A DNA stretch of 64,000 nucleotides from NCBI GenBank assembly GCA_903813345.2, contig CAIIXF020000005.1, forward strand, positions 31,005,375 to 31,069,374, in the 5' to 3' direction. A model generated the notes under the pieces. The model was not told the origin of the DNA. It saw nothing but the letters and a program-made list of their open reading frames with translations, and did no database searches. Within the stretch, counting starts at the first letter, position 1, and the number at the start of each line of letters is the position of its first letter. Positions 48,201 through 58,200 of the stretch are shown here, in pieces. Origin of the DNA: Owenia fusiformis (taxonomy: Eukaryota > Annelida > Polychaeta > Sabellida > Oweniidae). The translations under genes were made by a program, and so were the position numbers.

Positions 48201-51200
48201 TTAAACATAGAAATACGAATACATCTAACTTCTGATTGTACTTTTATACTTCACATCATTTTAAAGTCATTTTTGTATCCTCCACCACAGGGCTGTCAGA
48301 GGGGGGATGTGTTGGGTGTGACTGCACCCCCCTCTGGCACCCCCAAATAGCATCTTAAAATTGTAAAATTTTCTAGAGGAAGTGGGCTACCCATCACATC
48401 CCCCAAAAAAGAACAGTTGAAAAGAATCTGAATCTATTCTATTCATTGTCTCAGACACTTTAAAAGTGCTCAGACATCATCAAATAGCAAGCTAAAATGG
48501 TCACTGTTTTTAGGGGCAACTCCTTGCTCCCCCTCTGGCGCACCCCCCCCCCCCCCTCTGGCACCCCCCAAAAAAGTTTGAATTTTTTTAATTGATTCAT
48601 ACACTTTGAAAGTTTCAAGAAATAACCATTTTTAGAGGGAAAGGGCCATCCATCACACCCACCAAAAAATAACAATTGAAAAATAATTCTGAATTTATTC
48701 TATTCATTGTGATTTTTTGTCCAGAATAAGCATCTGTAAATGTTTCTGGCATCCCCTTAAAATAAAACAATTAAAAGACTTTTACATGTAATTCAGTTCC
48801 ACTTATAGACCTAAATACACTGAGTGACATCTTGAATTGGTAATTTGAGGGTGCTACCCCATGCACACAAAAATATTATTGGAAATTTTTGGAGTTGTAT
48901 TTGTTAATTCAAACACTTTAAAAGTGGCCAGCAATCATTTATTATTTTTAGTAAAAACCACACCTCCCTTGAAGAAAAGTGTCTGACCTTATAAAGCAGC
49001 TGTCATCAAAGGCAACATGACCATGAATTAAGATAATGCCACATGAAGTATTGTTTTATTGTTAACAAAGTACTATCAACATGTATATGAAGTACTCTCA
49101 AAGATGCAAACAAGACTGTCTAACAGACTGTTTTTAGATAATGCTACATGTAAAGACACGATTCACAATTTTGTGTGTGAATGAATCCTATACATCAGCA
49201 TTATACGTTAAATGACAAAATGTTTGAGATGAGTGCAGCGTTGAAAATGCAAACATACATACAAACAAAACATTTTCCCTTAAATGTCTGAATAAAAATC
49301 TTTCAGTGAAGTCAAAGCACTGATTCATATTACAGTGCAAATGTTGAACCTCATAAACCTAACTGCATATAATTTTGTCATCTTTGTTCACTCCGCTGTC
49401 GTCGGTCAATGTATGCACTATGCAGTGAAGACCGAGCGTGCGAAGATGTAATTTTCTAGGTTCATATGTATAGTAATTGAATACTGTATAAGTGGTAATT
49501 TTGCCTAATCATTTAATTTGCCTATTGCCTAATTTTTAACAGCCTCGGAAAATTAAATATCGGAAATATTGCCTTCATAATGTTATCTAATGGGAAGTTT
49601 CTTTTCATTAGGAAAATTAAAATTAGGAAATTCATAAAATTTGATAATTCGGCAAATTAACCACTCGGATTAAATACCACTTATACAGTAATTTGAATAA
49701 TTCCTCCATTTACATCTACTTAAACATGGACTTCTCATTGTTTTTTTGCAGAATGAGATGACAGCAGCCACACAACAGCTTTCAAACCATCTCAAGTCTT
49801 ACGAACTGCAGGTATATTTAAGGGATCATCTCATCTTGTCCCAAAGTCCAATTAATAATAATTTAGTTTGAATAGCATCCTTGTATTTTAAAAATCATTC
49901 AACACATAAGCAAGATGTAGTCAATTTTACTCCCTCCTCAAATGCAATGATTAATTATCCCAACGAACGAAGTTCGGTAGGGATATAGTGAAGCCCTCCA
50001 TCCGTCCGTCAGTCAGTCCGTCCGTCCAGAAGATAACTCAAATATTAGTTGACGGATTTTCTTCATATTTGGTGGAAAGATGTATATTGATGAATAGTTT
50101 TACGCAAAAAAAAATTTTTCAAGATGGCCGCCGCTTTAAAAATGACGGGACTTTTTTGCAAAAATCATAAATTTTTCATTCTAAACCAAAGTAATTAATA
50201 TTATTGTTTGAAATTTTGGTAATATATTCGCAACATCTATCTATTTCACATATATTCCGTGTTTTTCATCCTGACCCCCAGGGGCCGTGTATGGGGGGTC
50301 AGGAAAACAGAAATTTTCGCTAATCTTTAGATCTTTCTGAAGTATAGCTTTATTATACTCAAATGAAAGGCAATTAAGAGTAAATTGCAAATATTGTATC
50401 TTTTTTCTGATTCGAGCCTCGTAAAATTCAAAATGGCCGTCTAATGTACGATTTCGCAATAATTTTTCGATCCCTTCAACGTATGGCTATATAATACTCA
50501 AATTGAAGGAATTTTGGAGTTGATAACAATTATGGTATTATTTTTCAGATTTGTACCTCAGAAAATTCAAAATGGATTTTTTCAAGATGGCCGCCGCTTT
50601 AAAAATGACAGGACTTTTTCGCAAAAATCATAAATTGTTTTTCATCCTGACCCCCAGGGGCCGTGTATGGGGGTGTCAGGAAAACAGAAATTTTGCTAAT
50701 TTTTAGATCTTTCTGATGTATAGCTTTATTATACTCAAATGAAAGGCAATTAAGAGTAGATTGCAAATATTGGATCTTTTTTCTGATTCGAGCCTCGTAA
50801 AATTCAAAATGGCCGTCTAATGTACGATTTCGCAACAATTTTTCGATCACTTCAACTTTCTTGCTTTTAAGACGAAAAATGAAGCTTCATTGAAACGTTG
50901 CAAGTAAGGATTCAGTAATGGATAAGTCAAGCAGAATTTGAGTAATATACATGAATATGTTCAATATATTCAATAGTAAATTGGAGAAATTTAGGTAAAA
51001 ACTGGAGAAAATCTTCTGACATGAGATGACGACCTCTGAGCCTGTCAATATCTTGATCATATCTCATAAGTGAAATTAATAATTCAAACATAATTGGTTA
51101 ATTATTTCACAGATGTTCTGTTACAAAATTTTAGAAAAATGTTTTATATTGAAAAGTCGATCAAATCGATATTCTCCTTTTAAATATCACTCCAGTCAAT

Positions 51201-52888
51201 AATCATTTCATAGTTTTGTCTCTAAAATTGCTCTTTCTAGTAGAGTAACAATAAAGTGTTTTGTAATTCAGTTTCTAATTGTACATGTTTTCCATTTCAG
51301 AGGTTTCCACTAGAAGAAAGTGATGACAGTATAGTTGGCTCAACTCTGTCTCAGTTCACATCATACCTTGATGAGGTAATAAATCAGTGGCTGACAGCCG
51401 GACTATTTCTTCACTCTGACCATGAATGTGCATGATTTCCTTGCATTTTGTTCAGTCTAAAGTTTGTACTTTATTCCTAATGTCATGGTAATGTCACTGG
51501 TACTGCACTTTCTGATGGTGATGAAAATGATGTGGAAATTCTGCCTATAACTCGTAAAATTAGGAAAAAAAGAAAAATTGTAACTTCGATGTTTCGACGA
51601 TTTGTTACTGAAATGGACTGTGCGGTAACTAGTTGAAGAGTGCAATACCATTGAATGTAGAACTAATTTTGAGATCATTTTGCATATGCGGTTGGTTGCA
51701 AAAGGGATTTAGCATATAAGAACGTCAGGTAGACTAATGATAATAATGTTTATCAAATAGTGATTTCATATATTTCAGTTGAGCTCAATGCATCAAGTTA
51801 TGGCGACCCAATTTGCAGATGGAATGATGTTTCCACTAAACAAGTTTCTACAAGCTGACCTTGAAGAGATCGCCAACATGAGTGGCATGTTTCAAATAGC
51901 TTCTCAAGGTGAGTAATGCATCAGTTTGTTTGTTTGTTTGTTTGATTGTTTGTTTCTTCTCCTTTTCTCGATGCATAGGTAAATTCTGATAAATATTGTT
52001 CAGGTTTGGGAAAAGATGGCAGACATGTCTGTTTGTGTGCCTTTTCTCATACAAGTTGATACATTTGAAAATAGTATTATATATAGGGTAATACCTGATG
52101 ATACTGCCATCTTTATATTTGAGCTGAATTTATGTATCTAACATAGCTTGTAAGAAACAGGGGTAACAGTCGACTCTGGCCATCCCTTAATATCTCTGAT
52201 CTCTTCTATTAGAGGGAGAAGAGAATGTTGTCAGGGCAACGTGGGGACTTGATTTGCAAGATTTCGTATTGGCACTGATCTCCCTTGAATAAAAGCAAGT
52301 GGGCTTAGAATCTGATCTACTTGAGATTTTGAATAAAGGCATGCATCGCCGTGGGAATACTAAAATAGGCATGAATCTACTGGAGATTTTGAAAATAGGC
52401 ATACATCTGCTTGAGACTTTGAAAATAGACATGCGCCTATTTGAGATTTAAAAAAAAGGCATGTATCTACCTGGAATTTTGAAAATGGGCATGCACCTAA
52501 GATTTTTAAAATAGGCATGAACTTCTTGCGATTTTGAAAATAGGTATCTACTTAAGATTTTGAAAGTGGGCATGCATCTACTCCAGATTTTGAAAACAGG
52601 CATGTACCTCTTGAAAATAGGGATTTTGAAAAAAGACTTTTACCTACTTACTTCTTGCAAACCCTTTCACAGTTCTCAATTGCAAATGACAAAAATCATG
52701 AAAATGGCATGTTGAAATATTAGCAGGTTTCTGAGCATATATTTGTGTTATCCATAATGTATGTTTTTATTCTAGAGATGGAAAGTTCCTATCACAAGTA
52801 TATGAAGTTGCCAAAAAAGCGTGACAGTGAACGTATTCGACATGAAGCCAACAATGAGTTATGTGCAATGAGGAAGAAGTTTCATCAG
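39239..52888 (+). CDS. APPL1: APPL (BAR-PH-PTB endosomal adaptor), N-terminal exons
   Basis: Six exons are in frame and bounded by GT-AG: 39239-39292, 45986-46084, 49752-49811, 51301-51375, 51779-51908 and 52776-52888. Together they give 177 residues. The start MSDIQKLPLEDALADSPQTR parallels vertebrate APPL1, and later segments also match (RFPLEESDD, LSSMHQVMATQFADGMMFPL, FQIASQ). This is the first part of the BAR domain, a helical membrane-curvature dimer. In the full family protein a PH domain and a PTB domain follow, and APPL links Rab5 endosomes to receptor signalling. The PH, PTB and remaining BAR exons are not found before the oppositely oriented P450 gene, nor after it up to 64000. The gene either continues beyond the window with an intron of more than 11 kb or is truncated here. 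APPL2 is an equally good name. Confidence 0.9.
39321..39962. mobile_element. MITE with perfect ~70 bp inverted ends in APPL intron 1
   Basis: The arms 39321-39390 and about 39893-39962 are exact or nearly exact reverse complements (TTACAATTTCTTAAGAATCT ... AGAGTTCATAT). Each arm itself contains a smaller palindrome (CTCGCTAATGAAATTATAAT ... TTAACGAG). The interior at 39391-39515 recurs inverted at about 44390-44520. A third partial terminus (ACACTCATCTTATTAAGAGT) abuts the right end at 39972-40003. Confidence 0.8.
40004..43859. other. APPL intron 1, mostly featureless
   Basis: AT-rich intronic DNA. Long T tracts near 41035 and 41727 are the only notable feature. No additional exon was recognised. 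Confidence 0.45.
43860..44112 (+). repeat. 21-bp minisatellite (CTGTGGTCATTTAGACCTAAA)
   Basis: About ten units of 21 bases are present, clearest from 43920 to 44080. Because 21 is a multiple of three, the array stays open in one frame and encodes a repeating CGHLDLN peptide. It lies inside APPL intron 1 with no splice or start context, so I treat it as a non-coding repeat. Confidence 0.8.
44390..44535 (-). mobile_element. Second copy of the 39321 MITE family, inverted
   Basis: Read on the minus strand it carries CTTATTAAGAGTTCATATCG, then AATAACCCTTATTATCGGAT, then CAGCTGAGTGGACATG and GCACCGATAACTAGGTCTAT. It is nearly identical to 39375-39515 over ~125 bases. Confidence 0.75.
45086..45343 (-). 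mobile_element. Complete MITE with CAGGGGCGTAGCC-type ends and exact TATGA duplication
   Basis: The left end CATAGGCGTAGCCAGG and the right end AGCTGGTTACGCCCCTG are inverted repeats. TATGA flanks both sides exactly (45081-45085 and 45344-45348). A long G run sits inside the left end. The interior matches 14547-14738 and 15654-15873, and part of the right-hand end is duplicated. It lies in APPL intron 1. Confidence 0.82.
46205..46400 (+). repeat. GTGGTGACATTTTGCATG repeat, dispersed copy
   Basis: It contains TATGTCACCACC, TTTTTGTGGATGGTGTTCGG, CATCTGTAACA and AATGGCATGTGGTGACATC, with an internal duplication of the CTGTAACAGC part. It is the same family as the tandem array at 54681-55217. 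It sits in APPL intron 2. Confidence 0.7.
46401..48289. other. APPL intron 2, AT-rich
   Basis: AT-rich intron with no exon seen. A short block at 47490-47610 with TCTTGATTTTCAG shares words with 56370-56405 and may be another repeat fragment. Confidence 0.35.
48290..48730. repeat. Direct duplication with CCCCTCTGGCACCCCC blocks
   Basis: Two related copies (about 48310-48480 and 48545-48725) each run from CCCCTCTGGCACCCCC through CATCACA-CCC-AAAAAA and TTGAAAA-AAT-CTGAAT to TTCTATTCATTGT. They are separated by ~70 bases with another C run. This is a repeat within APPL intron 2. Confidence 0.65.
49958..50870 (+). repeat. Interspersed ATGGCCGCC repeat with internal duplication
   Basis: It starts ATTATCCCAACGAACGAAGT, then GTAGGGATAT and a (CCGTCCGT)n tract, which is the inverted terminus of the repeat at 16076-16745. 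Inside, a block of ~200 bases (CCTGACCCCCAGGGGCCGTG to ATGGCCGTCTAATGTACG) occurs at 50269-50459 and 50647-50836, 378 bases apart and about 95% identical. AAGATGGCCGCCGC occurs twice, at 50121 and 50584. It lies in APPL intron 3. Confidence 0.8.
52325..52640. repeat. Degenerate minisatellite (GGCATGCATCTACTTGAGAT)
   Basis: About nine imperfect units of ~34 bases follow the pattern ATAGGCATGCATCTACTTGA plus GATTTTGAAA. It lies in APPL intron 5. Confidence 0.75.
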
Positions 52889-53193
52889 GTAAATGAACTT
52901 ATTTCATTTTGCGAGAGATTTCCCAAGCACACCTATTGTATTGTATTTTTTTTTGTTTACCACCAATGAAGGTGAGCAATACCTCTTGGGTATGTCCCGT
53001 ATATATACGGTCATAATTCACATAATTAACATGGAAGATAGACCCAGAAACCCCTCCTTGAAGGAGCCCTGTGTTCTTTTATGTGCACTTATACATAGAC
53101 ATACAAGTACACACCACAGCCTTTTGTACGAGTTGCGGACCACTCAGTCAAACACCCTGAAGTACTTCACGCAAACAAGCAAATTTAGTCTTG

Positions 53194-53265
53194 CCTGAAC
53201 CGGGGATCGAATCTGGGACCTATTGCGTAAGAGGTACCTGTGCTACCGCTGAGCTACATGGGTGG
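53194..53265 (-). repeat. tRNA-derived sequence (SINE head or tRNA pseudogene)
   Basis: The minus strand carries an A-box-like TAGCTCAGCGGTAGCAC (53240-53256) and, about 35 bases later, a B-box-like GATTCGATCCCCGG (53200-53213). This is the internal polymerase III promoter layout of a tRNA. The anticodon stem does not pair properly and the acceptor stem is not complementary, so a functional tRNA is unlikely. It may be the head of a tRNA-derived SINE. Confidence 0.6.
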
Positions 53266-53559
53266 ACTATTACTCAATTTTGTCTCACTTATATAACTTC
53301 TATTATGAAGATTATTATTACAATAAGGGAGTGCTTTTGTTGAAAGCAGGCTAAACATACATGTGAGGGAATTTCAGGAAATCTTTTAAACATTGAGAAT
53401 TCAAGTGGATGTTTTTAGTCAGTATTAATTGAGCTTGTGAAGTCTCTCTATTATTAACATCATCACCACCGTCAGATGAATTGTAATGTGAGGAATATCT
53501 ACAGTATACTTTCAGGAAGTCTTTTGTAAAAGCTTTCACACTGACCTGGACCTTGTCAC

Positions 53560-53770
53560 CACTATTGCTTTCAAATAGATCTTGTTATACTCCTTGATGG
53601 TGACATTTTTCATTGTTACTTTTTTTTGAACAGTGTTTGGCGTTGGTGGTTGTCATTGGTGTTTGGTGGTCAACAAATTGTAACTCGTTGTTTCTAATTA
53701 TTTGCAATAGCTTATCAGGCCCTTGTGGTGAAATTTTGTCATGTTAATGCCTTGTTTGAAGATTTAATCC
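53560..53770 (+). repeat. GTGGTGACATTTTGCATG repeat, diverged copy
   Basis: It contains TTCAAATAGATC, TCCTTGATGGTGACATTTTT, CAGTGTTTGGCG and a GTGGTGAAATTTTGTCATGT stretch, matching the family at 54681-55217 with many changes. Confidence 0.5.
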
Positions 53771-54225
53771 ATCATTGGGGGAGGGGCAGATGTTCTTACT
53801 TTTAAGTGATGCACATGGCTTCAAAATTCAAAATGATACAAGTATTTTGTGTTGTATGATAATTTATTTATTTGTTAATTCAAGACTGCGCTACAGTACA
53901 GTAATACTAAGTATGACCGGCTAAAATAGATGAACACTAAGAAATACAAATGTTTAAAAAGTTCACTATGTAGACCAATTTAAATAATATAAATAATGAA
54001 CATAGTTTGCAATCTTACTTAGTGTCAACTTGTCATAAAAATACAGGTATATCAACTTCTCAGACACAAAATGATGGATTATGTTCTCAATAAGTATTTC
54101 AGTTAATTACACGAATTCTTGATGTAAGAGTAAATCACCAGCAATGTATACAGGGGCGAAGCATAGATTTGAATAAGGCCAGGTAAAAATGGAAAATATG
54201 TAGGTGAGATTAATTAGGCATAAAT

Positions 54226-54372
54226 AAGGGTTATGAACTGGGAGGTTTTGGATATGGGGTTTATCCAGAGGGAGATATGCATATCTACCTGAGGGACCGT
54301 AGGGACCGAAGGTAGATGTACATATCTCATGAGGGATGAACCCAATATCCAAACCGACCGTACATAACTGCT
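54226..54372. repeat. Imperfect hairpin
   Basis: GTTATGAACTGGGAGGTTTT, GGATATGGGGTTTATCC and ATCTACCTGAGGGACC face GGACCGAAGGTAGAT, GATGAACCCAATATCC and CGTACATAACTG. This makes a ~145 bp imperfect palindrome beside the MITE at 54371. It may be a relic of the same kind of element. Confidence 0.55.
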
Positions 54373-54567
54373 TTATCCTATACCAAGTAGAGTTTTCCGT
54401 GAAATTATCGGAAGCGGGAAGATATGCACCGAAGCGGGAAGATATGCACCGAAGCAGGAGATATGGCGGGAGATATGGAGGTTCTGGATAAAGAAACCTC
54501 AAAATCAGGATACGGGATATATCTTACCAACTTATCTCCCTAAAACTCTACTTGGTATAGGATAAAG
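54371..54567. mobile_element. Short MITE with 26-bp perfect inverted ends
   Basis: The left end CTTTATCCTATACCAAGTAG-AGTTTT (54371-54396) is the exact reverse complement of the right end at 54542-54567. The 197 bp element has a GAAGCGGGAAGATATGCACC direct repeat inside and no coding potential. Confidence 0.75.
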
Positions 54568-54680
54568 AGGTATATTACCACCTTTGAAATAATGTCTTGA
54601 TGTGAAAATAGATGCTTGAAGTGTAATATTTTGGTGAGGCAGTTACCTCGCCTGCCTCTTGTCTGGGTAAGTCCATTGTT

Positions 54681-55217
54681 ATGTCACCACCACAAGTGGT
54701 GACATATTGTCAACTTTGGATGGTGTTTGGCATCTGGCACCTGTAACAAATGGCAGGTGGTGACATTTTGCATGTCAGTACCTTAAAGCAGGCCTACTTT
54801 GGCCATAGTTGTAACTAGATGGTGACATATTGTTATAGTCTCCAACTGTGGATGGTGTTTGGCATCTGGCACCTGTAACAAATGGCAGGTTGTGACATTT
54901 TGCATGTCAGTACCTTAAAGCAGGCCTGCTTTGGCCATAGTTGTAACTAGATGGTGACAATTTGTTATAGTCTCCAACTTTGGATTGTGTTTGGCATCTG
55001 GAACCTGTAACAATTGGCAGGTGGTGACATTTTGCATGTCAGTACCTTAAAGCAGGCCTACTTTGGCCATAGTTGTAACTAGATGGTGACATATTGTTAT
55101 AGTCTCAAACTGTGGATGGTGTTTGGCATCTGGTACCTGTAACAAATGGCAGGTGGTGACATTTTGCATGTCAGTACCTTAAAGCAGGCCTACTTTGGCA
55201 ATAGTTGTTACTAGATG
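54681..55217 (+). repeat. 132-bp tandem repeat, four copies
   Basis: The landmark TGGTGTTTGGCATCTGG recurs at 54721, 54853, 54985 and 55117, exactly 132 bases apart, with very high identity between units. Each unit holds AGATGGTGACATATTGT, TAGTCTCCAACT, AACAAATGGCAGGTGGTGAC and CAGTACCTTAAAGCAGGCCT. It is a local amplification of the dispersed repeat found at 20620, 46205 and 53560, and it abuts the 3' end of the P450 gene. Confidence 0.92.
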
Positions 55218-55274
55218 GCACACTGAATATCCTTTATATGAACCAAGTAGAACTAGACCTATACAAATCGGTCC

Positions 55275-58200
55275 TTAATTCAACTTCTTGGGGCGGAATC
55301 GTATTTGTACATCTTTCTCAGGGGGCATGATACCAAGCCCTGCTCTGGACTTAGATATCCCAGGGTTCTCACATTGGGGATCAACGAATTCAAGATCAAA
55401 GTAGCGTTTTAGAAAGATAATTGTTTGTTTGATCTCCAGGTTGGCAAAAAATCGACCTGAAAAAACAAAACAAATCTGTATTCAATAGATCCTCAATAGT
55501 AGGGTTATCAGAGGTTTCCAAAATATGAAAGCAAAAGTGAAGTTTGAATTTATTGAAATAAAGGTTTCAATGCCTTGCATCTACCCTTTATGCGTCTTCA
55601 ACCCATAATATACATGTACAAAGGGAAGATAGATTGGGGTATATACATACACAAATAGGTTATGGAAATAGATGGCGGACCAGAGGCTTCATACAAGATT
55701 ATGGCATTCTTATTATTTCCCATTGAGAAAAATCTCATATATGATTGTTACCTGGGCACATGCTGCTCCCGCCTCCATACTGCAACATATTGTATCGAAG
55801 GCGACTTCCATTTTTGTAGAAGGTCTTGTTTCTTAGAAATCTGTCATATTGGAATTCCTGGAGCAAAGAAATGAAACAGATCTTCCATAGATTGACAGGG
55901 TTATAGGTGGTACATTTTTGCCCTTGATGTCAATTTGGATGTGTATGGGTCAAATGTTTACTTTGTAATTTGCCAGTTTACCCATTTTTCCGAGCTTATT
56001 AATTTATAAGGTAACCCATTTTTTGAGCTTCTTAATTTGCCAGGTTACCCATTTTCCGAGCCTATTAATTTACAAGGTAACCCATTTTTGTGAGCTTATT
56101 AATTTGCCAGGTTACTCATTTTTCTGAGCCTATTCCTTAAAACAGTTTGAATTACATAATTCGTGCTTAATTGCTTCACCAGGAAAATGCTACATTGTGA
56201 GATTACCTCAACTGAACAAATATTCCTGAGCAAGATACTTTTTGTTCGGTAATTGTCAACTTTATCTACACTCTTTATTTTTTGATACATTTTTTTAATT
56301 TTGAGGCTATTTTAAGAGATTTAAAAGTTCAAAATTAGGGCCCAAAATTATTGGGCAGAAATATTTGGTTCCCACCAGCCTCTTGATTTTCAGATCAAGC
56401 CCTGTTAAATGCCCTGAAAGTATATATCCCAATCAAAATTGTAAAGTCATCTGTAATCAGAGGCCGTCATCTGTTTCAGAGGGTGTCACCTTTGTCAGAG
56501 AGTGTCTTCTGTATCAGAGAATGTCACCAGTGTCAGAGGATGGTGTGACTAGTCAATGGGATTCAAAGTACATGTATTGTCTTACCAATGGGTTTTCATA
56601 TATTTCAGGGTCTCTGTGTACCATACATGCTTGGAGAGCCACTCTATCCCCTCCGCGTAATCCAATCACTTCCCCTGTTGTAAGCTGCAATGTGACATCC
56701 TCGACTACATCTCTCACAATCATTGAAAAACTGGTGAGACGAAGAGTCTCTGATATTATGCTATCTGAAAATGGATTAGAAACAGTGATATTCCATCATT
56801 AACAAATTAAAGCAAGTATTTGCAGCACCCACCTGAGATTTTAAAAACAAGCTTGTACTCCCTGAAAATCCACTTGTACCTACTTGAAAATGAGAAAAAT
56901 CTTGAAAAATTGGCATGTTTTAACCAAATTTGGTCTGAATTGTGAAAATGAGAATTCTGCACCCACTCAAGAAAAAATACTGTGGAGATCACTGTGACTG
57001 AAAAATCTTCTTCTCGATACTTAAGATATCATGCTTTTGAAGAGAGAAGCACTCATTTGACGAGCGGCACCCTTTTCTATTCAGTATTATTGAAATATTG
57101 AGATACAACAATATATGGAATTCATTCTCACCAAATATTTCCAGTTCATCATACTGTTCCTTAGTATAGGTGACATATTCCTTGGCCTCATCTATTGGAC
57201 CCAACTTCTCTCTCACCTCTTCTAGAGCAGCTTCAGTAGCTTCAGGGTGTTTGATTGTATAGTACAGTGACCAGAAAATAGCTGAAATAGAGAAGATTCA
57301 GTCTGTTTATCTAGCTGTTCATAATTATACGGTAAAACCTGTATAGTGGAAAACCTCTGTTAGTAAAACACCTCCAAAGTTGAACACTATTTTTCAGAGG
57401 TACCATAGGGATTCCACTTATATAAGTTTCACACTATCTGTGTAAAGAACACCCTAAATTATCAAAGTGATTGTCCAAGCTCTTTCAAAAGGAATTCAAT
57501 AATTAAACAATCTAAAATATTTTAACAAAATCACAGTAAACTCAGAGATCAAATAGACAACAACTCATTGGTATAAAACATTGTAAAATGCATATTTCAC
57601 ACATCCCATGTAAAACGTAAAAATGTAAATTCTGTGCAAAATTCTGCGTGAAAATGTTTGCACCTTTTCCTACGTAGAGTGCCACAAGCATATTACATGA
57701 TTTAATTCAACTTCAACAAACTTCAGAAACTGGTAGGGATTCCTTGATTATTCTGCGACAATGCAGAAAATGGAATTCCAAAATGTGTGCTATGTGTACC
57801 TGGTATTGTATTTCCTTGTGATGCCCATAGGAAAGACAGATTGTGGGGACCATGTGCAGAGTCTGGGAATATTTCTTTACCAATAGCCTCAAATGCAGCA
57901 TGACGTAACTCAAGAAGTTCTGAAATGTTTCTCCTTTTCTGTCCTTTTTCTTTGCATAATAGATCATGCAGGTACTCTCGGGCTTTCAGTGCCTTCTTCA
58001 ACATCTGTTTCGGTAAACCACTCAAGAAACCGACAAACGAGTTATCAAACTCTCGAAAGTTTTTTATAATGGTGGACATGTTCGCCAAATCTTGCTCATT
58101 TTCTCCAAAGATTGAGATAAAAGCAGTGCTAAAGACAGTTAGATAACAGAAGTCTAGGAGTTCCATAGTCTGCCATTCATTCCCTACTAAAGTTAATCCC

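Noticed and set aside
53194-53265. Functional tRNA gene
   Set aside because: Polymerase III boxes are present, but the anticodon and acceptor stems do not pair and no clear anticodon loop can be drawn.
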